DNA of 64,000 nt from Paralichthys olivaceus (GCF_024713975.1 NC_091116.1:12306986-12370985), one strand, 5' to 3'; numbered from the stretch's first letter, positions 14,272 through 58,975 are shown. Translations and numbers: made by a program. Notes: generated from the letters alone by a model not told the origin.

Positions 14272-17200
14272 ATGCTGAGCACCGGCCTACTGCAGGGCTT
14301 CATCCAAAGAGCCAGGCCTCCCTCCTTCTGCCTCCTGCTCCCCAGGGTCCACGCAGCTGATGCGGCTGCTGCCCAGCCGCCACAGATGCTCTCCTCCTCC
14401 TCCTCCTCCTCCTCAACCAGCCCTGCTCCTGCACCCAGCCCATCTTCACGCTCTGTGCCAAGCAACTTGGGCAAGCCAGAATTCCCAGACACAGGATGGG
14501 ATCGAATCAAGGACCTCTTTGACAGAGAGTTAGTGTTTGTCTCTTCTTCTAAATTCTTCTGGAGTCTAAAGTACGACTAATAAACGAGAATTTGAAGTTT
14601 TCATTGTCAGAAAACCACGTACAGGACAGTGGGAACTTGATTCTTTATTTTGAGAATGTCATCCTGTTGATTAATTGACTGTGAGATGTGATCAGATAAA
14701 AATCAGTAGCTTGTAAAATAAAAGAACACATCCATTGATTTGATTTTAAACTCAACATATCTGGTGTTTTTGAATGAGTTGTGCTTCATCCCTCTCGTCT
14801 CCCGGCAGCGTGACACAGTCGTACCCGGAGGAGCTGACCAACGTGATAAAGAGCGGCGTGGTGGCCGGATTTGCAGGCTTGATCTACGGGGGCCTGCCTG
14901 CTGCACGCCACGCCAGGCAGCGGTACATCCAAATCAGCCAGGCGGAAATCTATACTGGTCGAGTGGAAGCAGTGGTGAGTGAAATCTGTCGTCTCTTTGT
15001 GACAGTGTGTTTAATATCTGAATACAAGGAGAGGATTTAGAAAACATAGAGAAATAGAAGATGATATAAATTAAGTTTCATTAAATGTAAATTAAAATGA
15101 GCGTCATTGTTTCTGTGTCTTTGTATTTGACTCAGCGCTCGGCCCATAACGCCGCTATCCGTGGTTTTGTGAGATATGGGTGGAGGTGGAGCTGGAGGGT
15201 GGCTGCGTTCGTCACCTTGTTCAAGTAAATATAAAAACAATGATGTTGGACCATGTGTTCAGGTTCAGATGTTTACAAAGGGAAATGTACTCTTTCAATC
15301 CATCGTTATTTTCTAACTTGTCAAACACATTAGAGACTTTAATCCATTTCACTTAATTACATTTTGCTGCTGACTAGAACTGAAACCATATTTACATGAA
15401 ATGTGAAAAATGCCTGAAGGTGTTTGTTTCCAGCAACCGTCCTCTTTACATGTGTTTGTGTCCGTCTGTAGTTCCGTCAGCACGGGGCTGTCTGTGTACC
15501 GAGACAAATACACGCTCAGTCATTACGCTGCAGCTGGAGGTGAGTCACCACCACTTTATTTATCCAGCGAACGTCAGCTGAGCGTCACACTCAACATTTA
15601 TTCTGAGGGCTCCGCAGTTCACTCCAGCTCTTGTGTGTTGAAATATTGAAAATAAAGAATTTAATAAACATTCTTATATCTGTTCATGTGTCGGTGAAAC
15701 AAAAAGATTATCAAAATGACCTGGTGGCGTTTTGGACACACGGTTTGACTCAGGCCGATAAGAGGGGGTGTTTGGAATCAGTGGGTAGTTGTCTGTGAGT
15801 AATGTTATTATCTGTAGCACTGGGGCACTTCATTTCATTGTGTGGTGTTGATAAAACTGTGTGTGTGTGTGAGCAGCTGTCACTGGAGGCCTCTTCAGAC
15901 TGAACCTGGGCCTGGGTGGGCTGGTGGCGGGGACGATCATCGGAGCCGCGCTGGGGTAAAGTTCTGCCTCTTCAAACCTCCACTGAGTTAAAGTTTCACC
16001 GTAACTGATCTAAAAACAGAATCTCAGTCTGAGTGATATCGTCAGGAAACGCCACGTATATTTTTCTTCTTGTGCATATTCGCTCATGTGTGTCCTCATC
16101 GGTGCCTGTGTGCTTCAGAGCAGTGAGCACTCTGGCAGCCAGCTGCACCCCTCCCAGCTACCCTCTGTCGCCCAGCTGAACCCCCCCACCCTCCCCTCAG
16201 CTCTGTTCACGGTGCCAGTGGGATTCATGTGCACCACAGAGGGCCGTGTTTTGGGTACTAGAGCGAGGAGCCAGGCCAAGACGGCAACTGCCCCTCTCCA
16301 TTTTACACCACCGCTGTGATTCCAGCCTCTCATCTCCATCGACCACGTCTGATCTGCACTTGTGCTCCACTCTCGCTCCTCTCCTCTCTCCTCTGTTCCT
16401 CTTCTCACTCGTTTCTGTGGCCACTTTCAGCCGAGTGCGCGAAGCCAAGGGCAGATTTGAATGTGATCGTATAACGGAGATTGAGTGCGAGGTGTTTGAT
16501 GGGCGTAGTGGACCGGAGGGGCCGGTTTGGATTATGTGAGATCATCAGCTCCGTGTTGGCTCGGCCCTCGTCTCCTCTCCTCTTGGCTTCACGCTAGCGT
16601 CGCCTCCTCCTTCTGCTCACCCTCTCGCTGTCGGCCTCAGTGACCGGCCACCTGGAGCGTTTGATGTGTGCAAACAGCCCCGGCTGTGCCAGGTGCAGTG
16701 GGGGCAGAAGGGTTTGAAATGAAAGAAAGCAGCAAATCGGAAAAAGCACATCACGCTCCAGATCTCACCTCACAATCGTCCCCTCGTCCTGCACGTGGTG
16801 GTGTGACAGGGAGGTGGAGCGGGACTTTGTTAGAGAGGGAAGACGGACACATTGATGTTTAAACAGCTGAAGCAGCTTCTGGAACAGAACGACAAAGCAG
16901 ATTATTTGTGTCGTACCCAGTTATTGAAGTGTTGAGGTGTCATGTATCTGGCCCGCTTTGTTACCTTCGCCAAGGAAGTTCAGTTTTCATGTTTGTTAGC
17001 GAGAATACACAAAAACTACTGCACAGATTATCACGAAATGTGTAAATATAGACTACTATGTTAATAACATTCACATTTTGTCCAGGATTCCCACTGGGGC
17101 TCTGATCACCAGCATGCAGTCTCTGGCTGAAGAAACTGTGCGAGAGAGGAGGAGGAGAGAGCGCAGGGAACTTTACGATCTCAGACTGGCAGAATGGTAA

Positions 17201-17439
17201 TTTCAATTCGAAAAGATTTTAACGACGTTATCTCACAGGATCATTCACCAAGCATTGAAAAACCTTTCTTTCTGTTTGTTTAATCCAGGGCCGCCCGTCT
17301 GCAGCTGACGGACGATCTGATTGGAGATCTGAAGGTCAGCTGCCAGGCAGAGGAAACCAACAAGGACATGCAGAGGATTCAGGAGCTGCTCAGTTCATCG
17401 CAGAACAAGGACGAGGCTCAGGACTCAAGCAGCCAATGA
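14272..17439 (+). CDS. timmdc1: Complex I assembly factor TIMMDC1
   Basis: Inner mitochondrial membrane protein with a Tim17/22/23-type fold that helps build the membrane arm of respiratory complex I. Exons: 14272-14528, 14809-14974, 15136-15224, 15472-15539, 15877-15955, 17086-17196, 17289-17439. They join in phase to 306 residues (human 285). Residues 1-30 ([14 protein letters not shown]-like) align with the human N-terminus. Membrane segments include [29 protein letters not shown] and [27 protein letters not shown]. The C-terminal third is a charged helix ([22 protein letters not shown]). Odd: a poly-Ser run encoded by a TCC repeat (about 14392-14416) lengthens the N-terminus. An in-frame ATG at 14203 would add 23 residues; I prefer 14272 by homology. 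The first donor is weak (GTTAGT). Confidence 0.94.
15956..17085 (+). other. Last long intron of timmdc1
   Basis: A 1.1-kb intron without coding content. At about 16960-17040 the sequence TTACCTTCGCCAAGGAAGTT...AAAACTACTGCACAGATTATCACGAAATG resembles a widely dispersed fish repeat, read from memory of such genomes and not verified. Confidence 0.4.
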
Positions 17440-20400
17440 CAGGAGCCACCTGAGCTCTGCAGGACGTCGAGGTAGGACTAGATCCAACTCTGAGGATAAA
17501 CGGGTCACTGCTTCCTCTGGACTCCGTCACTCACCGGTGCTCCAGCAGAACGGAAACGGATTCACACTGAATTAAAGACACTGCTGCTCGTCACAAATCA
17601 ACTGTCAAGGGTCCTCGATCAATGAGCTGCTCAGTAAGCGGTTGTGAGAAACACGTTTGTAAAACACAGAAACAGTTTCACATTCTGTCACATTGACACA
17701 CATCTTGTTTTACTGTCTGTTCGTCTGTAGATTAAGTTTCCTCTGGTTTTGCTTCCAGAAAACTGAGCATGTTCTTCTCATTAAACGATTATTGAGGCAA
17801 CTCTGTCCCAGTGTGCTTCACTCACACTGTCCTCACCTGTACAGCTGCGTCCAGACAAACACTGAACCTCTGCACATTCTCTGGAGAGGCTGCATGTGGG
17901 AACGCAAGTGTCCCAGTGAGATACTCCGAGCTTTGTGATCTCCACAGCAGGATCAATACGTCACGTCCTGCTTCTGTCTGCAGCTCCACCCCCTCACCTG
18001 GACGCTCTGGAGATTTCTATATTGTTGTGAATGTGTCTGTGCCGAGAAATTCCCATGATGCCTTGTTCATGTGTAAAACTCCAGAGAAAGTCCGGAACCA
18101 ATTCTGCGGACGTCCTCCGGAGTTCATGTCTGAAAACGGCTCATGTGGAACAATAACTGAGACGTATCATGTTTCTGTTTTTTTCGATACCATCCATTTC
18201 CAAACCTCGTCTGTTTAGAAAATGGCGTCTTTCTTTCCCTCTTGTCCGTTAATGTGTATTTTGCTTTATGACTTTGCCTCTCGGGCTTTTCAGTAACTAG
18301 GTCAAACAAAGCCGTGGCCCCTGGTGTAAACAAGATGTGACACAGCAACAGCTGCGGCCTCGGCTGCAGCAGCGACCGCTGACGTGCAGATGGACGGCCA
18401 ATAGAAAGGCACGGAGGAAAATGTGGCGCCGCAGAGCTCAGCTTGTTCAGTGATTACTTCAGGTAATAAAAGTGGATGTTTCCCCCTGAAGTTTGACTTT
18501 GAGTTGTGAGCTGCTGCAAGTCGACACTGGAGCTGAGACGTGCAATCACATTGTAACTGTTGCTGAGCGTGTCCCTGCATGTGTGAGTTGTGAAAACGTT
18601 CTGTGTCTGGATGACATTTATAAAACTGAAACCATAAAAAGAGAACAGTGATCGCACACAAATGTCATTTTCTCATTAATAATAGTTGTAATTTATTTAT
18701 AATGCAGTCGACAATACAAAGATACAAAGTGCTTCATAAATAAAAGAAGTAAAAATACATGAAAAAACAACATAGAACTAAGTACAAGTTAAAACAATCT
18801 GAATGTTTTTAGAAGTACCGTCTCCAGGAACTGTGATGTTGTAATAAAACAAAGTGTTGCAATGAAAAGCAATTTGATGATCACACAACAATAGAGCACA
18901 AATAAAATAATCAAATGTTACAGATAAGAAAAGTGTGAATGAAATAAAACATTAAAATGATAAAGAAGAAGAGTCAGTGAGAGCAGAACTAGATAAATAC
19001 AGGATGACTCCCCTCTACTGGTGGCTTTGTGGAACTGTAGATGTTCTCAAATAGTAATCTGAGAACATGACACTATATTTATCTGTGTGGTTTTTAAAGT
19101 GTTTAAAAACATCAGATGACAGAATTCAACCCTGAGTAATCAAACCTGCATCACACAGTGTTTGTAGACAACACACAACAGGTGCGTTTCAGATAAGACT
19201 CTATTAATCCTGAGGGAAATTCAACGACAATAGAATATAAATATTATAGAATACAGTGAAAATATGAGTGAACATTTAAATAAAGGTGTAACGTGCATTT
19301 TTAAATTAAATACAAAATATTTAAAGTGTATACAGAGTGATGCAGAACCCGTGGCAACTTAGTAAACAACAATAGAAATGAGAATAAAATAACCGCGATG
19401 AAACAGTGTGTTTCATCACGGTTTGTGTTTTTCATTGAATGTGTGCGTTGTTTTTTTGCGGCGAAGAACAAAAGTGTCTTGAACCAGAAATATCCTCGTG
19501 ATGGACTTCGGACTTTAATCTTGGTTTTTTCAGCCTGAAAGAAAAAACCCTCGGGTCTCGTGCATTTTCTAGATGAAGATTCAAATCCCAGGAGAGCTGG
19601 TTCCTTCTGGGCCTTTAACTTGATTGTTGCTCCTCAAGTCAGGATTAATCCTGCTGGGAAATCCAACTAATTCAAACTAGAGGCCTTTTTTTTTTTTTTT
19701 ATAATTCTCAGAGTAATGTGAAATAAGTGGACAAACTGGATTCTGATGAAAACTTCTGTGAAGTCAAAGTGCAGGTGAGGCCCAGCTCACCTGGACAGGC
19801 CAGGGTTGAGGTCATGTGCTTCTCCAGCAGTCATGTGACCTCAGGGTTTCAGGCCTGGCCTACTTTTCTACCAGCAACAAGGATGTTTCCTGTCTCAACA
19901 TCTGACTGGTGCGTTTGTCTGCGTGTGAGATGTGGAGAACAACCAATGCCTGAATCAGACACTGTGGAAGTTTGAGTGGAGATAAACTCTGCTCACGTGT
20001 TCCATGTCGTTAAACAGCTGCACCAATGCACGTGCACGGGATGGTGCCTTCACTGACAGAGGATGGTGCCTTCGCGGACAGCTGCGGAAACGTCTCTCTT
20101 CGGGAATCCGCGGGGCATGTTTCACTTTAAACTTCCGCTGAACCGGTTTCCTTTAACGTGTTTACATCTGGTTTCAACACGACAATGCCGACCGGAGCCT
20201 CTTCTTGTTTTCTGTGGGATTAAAACCTGCGAGCTGAGATGAAATGAAAACGCCTGTTTTCCGACTGGACCTGAACGTTACACGATAATAATAAACAATA
20301 TTAACTGTGTGTAATTACTATCACACTAATACTGATCAGTGCTGCTGAAATACTCACAGTACTTTCATGCAGGTTGGCCTCAACACCTTTGCAGATACTT

Positions 20401-20625
20401 TCTCTCTCAGATATTCGCAGTATCCGTTATAATAAAGTATTTCCAGAGTAGTTCTCTGCAGCAGCACCTGCACACACTTCAGCTCGGACCCCCGCGGCTG
20501 CAGCTCTCATTGGCTGAGCTGCAGGTTTCCTCGTGTTATCAAACGCCAGTAGATCCGGTCGTGTCTGGGTGACGCGCCGCTGCCTTCGCTCCCGTCGAGG
20601 TGCGGACACCTGAAGGGAAACCGGA
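17440..20625. other. timmdc1 3' UTR and spacer to the abcc4 pair
   Basis: ATTAAA at 17571-17576 is a possible polyA signal for timmdc1. The stretch 18660-19440 is AT-rich and includes a motif (AGACTCTATTAATCCTGAGGGAAATTC near 19197) resembling the ends of fish SINE/LINE elements. A T-run lies at 19687-19701. Sequence from about 20040 becomes CpG-richer toward the abcc4-like start. No exon is supported. Confidence 0.5.
20490..20625 (+). promoter_or_regulatory. Promoter / 5' UTR of the plus-strand abcc4 copy
   Basis: GC-rich sequence just upstream of the start codon with one inverted CCAAT box (ATTGG at about 20509-20513). No TATA box is evident. Weak, positional evidence. Confidence 0.35.
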
Positions 20626-36009
<15,384 letters not shown>

Positions 36010-36809
36010 GAGCATTTTTAAACCAACACACTCCAGATGAAAGTGAACCTGAGAACAACTGAACTACCTGACGCTGTTTGTTTTAACACGACCAAATGCA
36101 AGAGAACTTGTTAAGGTCTGCAGTGACGACTGGATATTTCATTTTACTCAACAACTCGTTGATTGTTCAGACTTTCAGACACCTGTGGTCACAATTTCCT
36201 CTTTTGTTTTGATAAAGTTTTTCATGTGTAACTGAGTTCCGGTCTCATTTAAATTGTTTTTCATCAGTAAAACCCTGAGCTCCACATATTTCTGTGTTGT
36301 TGTAAACGCAACTAAAAGTAGGACATGTATTTATTTATGGAGCATTTGAAACAACAAAACACAAACATATCAGATCATCGAAACACAATTAAAACAGTGA
36401 CAAACTAAAAGTGTCAATTTAAACAAGGAGGATAATTCAACACACTCCAGCTCCGTCGTAGCAGCTGTTTCCACCTTTGTAAATTCAGATCTGTTCATTA
36501 ATCCTGTGCATACACTCATATTTACAAAGGCTACTTTAAACAGTTCTATTGTACGTCAACATTAACAAGTACAAAATCAAACATAAATATATCTCGTACA
36601 GTAATTGAAGTGATTATGTGGCCATTTAACAGCAATTTCTCTAAGGCCTCAGTTTGTTAACATATAAATAGGAAGCATAGAAAATAAATAGTGTCTATAT
36701 CAAGTTTTTACAGCAGTGGTTTCAAGGCTCCCGGCTTGAAGGCAACGGCCCCGTGTGCGTATATTTGGCTCAGGCACTTTGTGAAGGTCTCTGGCTTTTC
36801 TCCCTGAGC
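36010..36809. other. Convergent 3' ends of the two abcc4 genes
   Basis: An 800-bp interval between two stop codons must hold both 3' UTRs. It is AT-rich in the middle. TTTATT (AATAAA on the minus strand) occurs near 36331, and GATAAA near 36214 is a weak plus-strand candidate. Overlap of the two 3' UTRs is possible. Confidence 0.6.
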
Positions 36810-53179
<16,370 letters not shown>

Positions 53180-53364
53180 GTTGGCTCCTCCAGGGGGCAG
53201 CGGGCTCTCCTCGCTTCTCGGCCCGTCTGGCGGCTGATGCTCCGGGCTGCGCGGCGTCTCTCTCACCGGCGGGTCACCGGGAACCGGAACCTTCAAGGTG
53301 TGTTACGTGTTTCTCAGAACCAGAGAGGTACAGGCACCGCTGGACCTGGAGACACGCCCCTCGC

Positions 53365-53445
53365 GCTCGATTGGCCGGAAACGCACCAAGTCTCTCCACG
53401 TGATTGGCTGCGCCCTCTGCTCATGTTTCACGCGATTGGCTCAGA
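53365..53445 (-). promoter_or_regulatory. Promoter of minus-strand abcc4: three evenly spaced CCAAT boxes
   Basis: ATTGG occurs at 53370-53374, 53403-53407 and 53435-53439, each followed by C or CC and preceded by CG-rich flanks. Read on the gene strand these are CCAAT boxes 190-260 bp upstream of the start codon, spaced 33 and 32 bp apart (about three helical turns). This is the classical arrangement for NF-Y in TATA-less CpG promoters. Confidence 0.65.
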
Positions 53446-53579
53446 ACCGATGGGCGGGTCCTGGAGGTGAGACGTAAACAAACAAGTACACAAACAAACA
53501 AACAAAAACACAGGAACACAACACACAAGATGTACAAGTTTAAAACCTCCTCCAAAGATATAGAATCTAAATATTACAA

Positions 53580-53580
53580 G

Positions 53581-53615
<35 letters not shown>
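53580..53615. repeat. (TA)n microsatellite upstream of abcc4
   Basis: AT-alternating run with ACATA interruptions. A related TA run lies at 53743-53762. Confidence 0.85.
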
Positions 53616-53617
<2 letters not shown>

Positions 53618-56291
53618 CAAATATAATACATGTTTATTGTTTTTGAAGTGTGTCTCGCCATCAATAATACATATATAACACAATGGTCATAGATTTACAG
53701 TTGAGGTATAAACTAAACTTAACCTCTCCTTCATCTATAAGATATATATATATATATATATGTACTATAATAAATATATATATGTACTATAACAAATAAA
53801 ATATATAAACTGTCCCACAAGTAAGGAGAAAATCATTTTACCGAAGTTAGAAAGACTAAACCGAACAGCAGCAGACAAGTGTTGTTGATAATACATAATT
53901 AAACGTGAGGTCAAATCGCAGACTGTAAATAAAGATGGACGACACAACAGCTCCCTGACATGAAGCCAAAATTCAAAGATTTCTGAAAGTTAAATATTTG
54001 ACCAAAGATCAACCGTCCCACTGTGTCAAAGTGAACTTCCTCTTCTGTCCATGAACTTTGGTAAACTTGTCACGGTTACTCAGCGAAATCTTCAGCTTCC
54101 TGTCTCTGCGTGAGTCAGTTTATCTCACATGCTCACACTCCTGGTTTGGAATTAAAGTCACTGACTCATTACGTCATCACAGTGGAGCGATGAGAGACAT
54201 TCTAAAGTTCCAGGCCTGAAACGAGTCATAAAACATAAAATATCTTTTTAACCTAAATTGTGTTTGAGCTTGTGTCTTTCCGATCTCTTACACAAACAGA
54301 GACATGTGATGTAGACTCACTATGAATAAACTGTGTGCTGTAGATGACAGACGTCCTCCGACACACCACAGGTGTTTCCTGAAATGACATAAAAGAACTG
54401 ACGCCTCCTCCTCCCTTTTCCCTTTGCATGGAAAGTTTGAGAGAAATCCGGTTACAAGTCAACAAGGTAAACTATTATCCTGAGAAGACAATCTAATGAT
54501 AACACTGGAGTGGTCTTTGGCCTTCACACCCCGCACGTTTTCCTCCTGTTGATGTTTAGCCAGCACCGGGGGGGAGAAGGGCTGAAGAGGAGAAGCCAGC
54601 AGGACTTTATAACAGGCAGCTGAACTCAGTCCAATAACATGAATCTGACTGTGGGGGATCAACAGAGAACTACAGAGGAAGTGCTCCCTTTGTTTCACTC
54701 GAGATCCAGGCTGCGTGTTTTAATGTTCTGTGAAAAGCTGCCATGTTCTGTAGATTTGATTTAACGGTCTTCATGTGTGGATGAGGGAGGAAACACGTGA
54801 CAGAGGAAAGTTCCTTTTTTTAAAGTGCAAACATAAAAAGTTACAGGAAAAGTCAAGAGGACACAGACTCACTTTCACAATTCATAATGCACTTTAGAAC
54901 GCTGCACACAAGCGTGAGGGACATACTGAAAACAAGAATTACAAGAATAAAGTCATTGTTGGGAAGACAGAAACCTCATACACACAAAGCTGTCAAATTA
55001 CAAGTGTAAAGAAATTGTAAATGCGTAAAATTGTAATGTAACAAGAACAAACTCTTAAAGTTAAAGTTGATGACTCTGTCTGGAGTGTTAACTCACACAA
55101 AGTACAATGGAGTCTAAAATAAAACACATCCACATCAGAGTCAGGAAAAACCCGCAGTGATTTCACTAACAGGCATCAGATCATCATCATCCCATCCTTA
55201 ATGAGGTCTCATCAACAGGTTCACATAGACAACAGCCAGCTGCCTCAGTCATCAGCAGATCTCCAGGAGCAGGATCCCCTTGAGATCACGCAGCATCAGC
55301 AGCCATGGAAACACGACATCCAGGCTTCAACTGCCCGGGGATCTGCAGCGCAGTGATCTCAGCACCCTCTCGCTGCTGTTAACAGTCAAACACCTGGTTT
55401 GCTGGAATGCTGACGATGTGAACGCTTAACCTGGGAACACGTTTTACAACCCAGGTACAGGGCCAGCGGGGGTCACAAACAGAAGAGGTCAGGAAATCTT
55501 TCTGTTAATTATTTTCCCTGGAAACAATCCGTCGTTCTCCAGAGAGTTTAGATCTAATCCTTGTTTGAGAAACCTCGGCAATAAAACAGAGGAAACCAGA
55601 GTTTTTCAGTATGAAGGTTGTGAATTAAGTTAATTATTACCTGTTCACCTGCTTCATCTATTCAGAAGACGTTAGAATTAAAAAGTTTTAGTGACTAACT
55701 TTGTCACCAGTGGATTTGTTTTCTGACCCACTTGGTCTTTCTCTGTCTCTAAACTGAAAACCTCATGTGATCCTAAAGGAAAACAACCTAATCACAAAGT
55801 GTGCTGCTCAGACTTGAAGGCACAGAACAGAATACGACACTGATAAAAACCAAATAGATAAAAATTCCCTGAGAACAAGAACAGAATTAACTGTGAGAGA
55901 GGATTCCCACTTTGTTCTCCTTCAGTATCGACAGTGAGGGATCGCCAAAGCCAGCAGAGTTTCCTCCTCTGACCACGAATGTCTGTAGAAAACTTATAAT
56001 TTCTATAGTTAAAGACAAGCAGTTCCTCCTTCCTGCCACTTGATAGCGCTGCAGCAGTGTGACTCCAGTTTAGGTAGAATCAAACTGCATTCTGCCTTTT
56101 TGCAAAATGCTGCTCTCATTTGGTGCCGAGGACAAAAGTGGAAAACGTGCACACGTCAGTCATTCGTTCACAATCTCTCCAATCTTGTCTTCCTCTTCTG
56201 TCAAAGACTTTTCAGATCCTTTCAATTAAAGACTTCCTCCTCCTGCAGATCTCCTTGCAGACCCCATGGACACCGTGCAGAGTGATGACCC

Positions 56292-56292
<1 letters not shown>

Positions 56293-56322
<30 letters not shown>
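56293..56322. repeat. (GT)15 microsatellite upstream of cldn10
   Basis: Uninterrupted GT dinucleotide run about 230 bp before the cldn10 start codon. Confidence 0.9.
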
Positions 56323-56324
<2 letters not shown>

Positions 56325-56552
56325 CCTTCACCCTCCCGCCAAACAAAACACACAACATCTGATTGTGTGTCAGTGAATGATGTGCATTGAAAAGTGTTGG
56401 CTCCTGGACAGAGATGCTTGGCTGAGCAGGTCAAAGAGAAGCAAAACTCTGCAGAGCTGCCACTGCTGACGTACCTGTCCAGCATCGACCCTCCCACCTC
56501 CTCTCTGACACTTCTATCCTCTCCCAGCCCGGACCTCCGAGCCAGAGGGAAA

Positions 56553-58634
56553 ATGGGCAACATGGCAACGGAGATCGTCGCCTTCCTCCTGACCATCTCT
56601 GGGTGGATCCTGGTGTCGTCCACCCTGCCGACAGACTACTGGAAGGTGTCCTCCGTGGATGGGACGGTTATTACCACAGCCACCTTCTGGTCCAACCTCT
56701 GGAAAACCTGCGTCACTGATTCCACTGGCGTGTCGAACTGCAAAGACTTTCCTTCAATGCTGGCTCTGGATGGTGAGTTGTGGGATTGTGGTGAACGCTG
56801 CTGAGAGCATCTTTCTCTTTGTGAAAATCCATCTGACTGAAGATGGATACCTGTTGTTTTTGGATGAATGACAACCATTGTGATCAAATGCATTTAGGAA
56901 TTCGATCTTTCCTCTTTCTGACTCCGACTCCAGGCCGTAAACAACGGACACTTTTAAAGCTAAAGGCCATCGGAGGCTGATACGACGTCCTAATGTGTCC
57001 AAATGAAGCAATCTGAGAAAGTCACACATGCAGCGGTCACATCCCATTTCCTTCTCGTGACAAACAGGCCACAGACTCAAGAGCTGCAGAATTCTCCAGT
57101 GTGTTGAGGGATTGTAAAATCTAATCTGTCCAGGTTTGTCACTGTGTGACACAAAGGCCGTCTTCAAAGTGTTTCGATGTTTTGAAAGCAGTAATTCTCG
57201 AGGTTGGGACAATCCAAAATGTCCCCAGATGGGTCACATCATCTTTTTTTTTATCATTTATTTCTTTATCTTGTGTGAAACCAGATTCTCTTTCTTCTCT
57301 TGCTTTATAACACAAATGTTTAAACCACTGGCTCTCTCTCCTCCTGTCATGAAGCCTATATCCAGGTGTGTCGGGGCCTGATGATCGCCGCCGTGTGTCT
57401 CGGTTTCTTTGGGGCCGTCCTCGCTCTAGTGGGAATGAAGTGCACGAAAATCGGGGGCTCAGAGACGACCAAAGCTCGTCTGACCGTCCTATCGGGCTTC
57501 CACTTCATCCTCAGCGGTAAAATCTGCCTTTTAGGAATCTGACACCTCAAAGCTACGTCGTTTGATCAGTTTGTATTTCAGGCTGAAGGTGAAATCTTCT
57601 TGTTTCCCTCCGTAGGCCTGTGCTCCATGACTGCATGCTCCATTTACGCTCACAGGATCACGAGCGACTTCTTTGATCCCTTCTTTGTCGCCCAGAAGTA
57701 AGTCTTCAGGATTCAAGTGTTTGTGTGACGGCAGATCAAACAAATTGAAGTCCAGTCCCAGATGTGTATTTTCCTTGTGCACGCTGCAGGTTCGAGCTCG
57801 GGGCAGCTCTCTTCATCGGCTGGGCAGGATCTGTGCTGTGCATCCTGGGAGGACTTGTTTTCTGCCTCTCGCTGTCTGAAGGATTCAATATGAGGCAAGT
57901 GGCTCGGTTTCCGACACGTGATCCCACATCTGTCATCAGCATCGGGGACTTAACTGAACCGAGCTGAGCTGCAAATGCAGACAATTGAAATAACGACTTA
58001 AAGTGCAACAAGAAAAACCTCCACTTATCTTTGTCAACATCTTGTCTCATGATTGTTGAACCCACAGGACCAATGATTGTCCTTTTGATAAGTTCAGCTC
58101 AATGTTGCCTTTGTTACAATAAGGACTTTAAGAAATGAAAGTCACCTTGAGAGCAGCGGAGTTCTGCATCAGGCTGAGAAAAGCAGATCTCTCCTCTGTT
58201 GGCTCATCATTTTGTGACGTGGGCTCATCATGATCATCATCATGACGTCTCTGTCCACAGAGGATGAACCGGAACAAACGTTGATGATCCCCAATATATA
58301 TTAAACAGCATATTTGACTGTAACACTGTAAACATGTACATTTCATGTCCTAACTCCTGCTGCTCCGCCCATCACTTGAGTGCTCCAGATTCTGCAAAGG
58401 TCAAACATTCCCTCAGTTGGTTTAGTTGAGTCCACGGAGACAACGTGTCTTCCCAAGTCTTAAGTTTAATCCAAGTTGAATCTTCTCGTCCTGGTTTTTT
58501 GCAGAGCTGAATATTCGTACAGCGGAGCGGCTTCATTGGTCACAGCGCGCAACAAGTGCAGCAGAACGCCCGGCGGCCTCCACAAGGAAACGGTGGAGCC
58601 TTCCAGGCAGTTTGGAAGAAACGCCTACGTGTGA
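56553..58634 (+). CDS. cldn10: Claudin-10 (b-type)
   Basis: Tetraspan tight-junction protein; CLDN10b forms a paracellular cation pore in mammals. Exons: 56553-56772, 57355-57516, 57616-57697, 57790-57894, 58505-58634, in phase, 232 residues (human 228). TM1 begins EIVAFLLTISGWILVSS. The first extracellular loop carries DYWKVSSVDGTVITTATFWSNLW with the paired Cys (WKTCVTDSTGVSNC). YIQVCRGLMIAAVCLGFFG starts TM2, and FELGAALFIGWAGS is at TM4. The protein ends NAYV, the PDZ ligand of claudin-10. Intron 4 uses a GC donor (ATGAG|GCAAGT). Without that splice the frame runs on for 24 residues to a stop at 57964-57966 and loses the YV tail, so the GC splice is strongly preferred. abcc4 is the neighbour, as in human. 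Confidence 0.95.
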
Positions 58635-58889
58635 AAATGGACTTTATTCAGTTACATTGATGGTTGTGGTATTTATCTCAATATTCTGTGGTCACAAGAA
58701 ACTCGACAGTGAAAGCACAGACGCTCACTTTAGGAACTCTGGGAAAATCCTTCCTGGAAATGTGTAAATCATGCGACAGCTTGTTTTTGTTTTGGTGCGG
58801 AAAATTTGATTTGGCACCAAAACCCTGAGGTCACCTTCAACGAGCCGGCGTCCCGCATTCAATCTGTTTTTAATAATTCTTTAGTCAGG

Positions 58890-58975
58890 GATGGATTTTA
58901 ATAGATTTTAATAGATTTTAATAGATTTAATAGATTTTTAATAGATTGAATAGATTTTAAATGATTTATAGATTT
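58890..58975. repeat. TTTAATAGAT tandem repeat
   Basis: About seven imperfect copies of a 9-11 bp unit (ATTTTAATAG). AT-rich; lies in the likely 3' UTR or just past it. Confidence 0.85.

Larger units (their letters stand above)
53446..56552. other. Divergent intergenic region abcc4 - cldn10
   Basis: Holds TA microsatellites at about 53580-53615 and 53743-53785, and a (GT)15 run at 56293-56322 just upstream of the claudin start. The GT run may fall in its 5' UTR. No coding exon is supported. Regulatory sites for cldn10 cannot be placed by eye. Confidence 0.5.

Noticed and set aside
13679-14510. Long minus-strand frames rich in Ser/Leu over timmdc1 5' region
   Set aside because: They translate the GA/GATA minisatellite and the antisense of timmdc1 exon 1.
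53180-53296. Longer N-terminus for minus-strand abcc4
   Set aside because: The extended frame begins with TTG and has no ATG before MEKVGKD, which matches the usual ABCC4 start.
57895-57966. Claudin-10 ending by read-through of exon 4
   Set aside because: The read-through tail has no family resemblance, whereas splicing at GC|AAGT to 58505 restores the conserved NAYV terminus. Kept only as a possible minor isoform.
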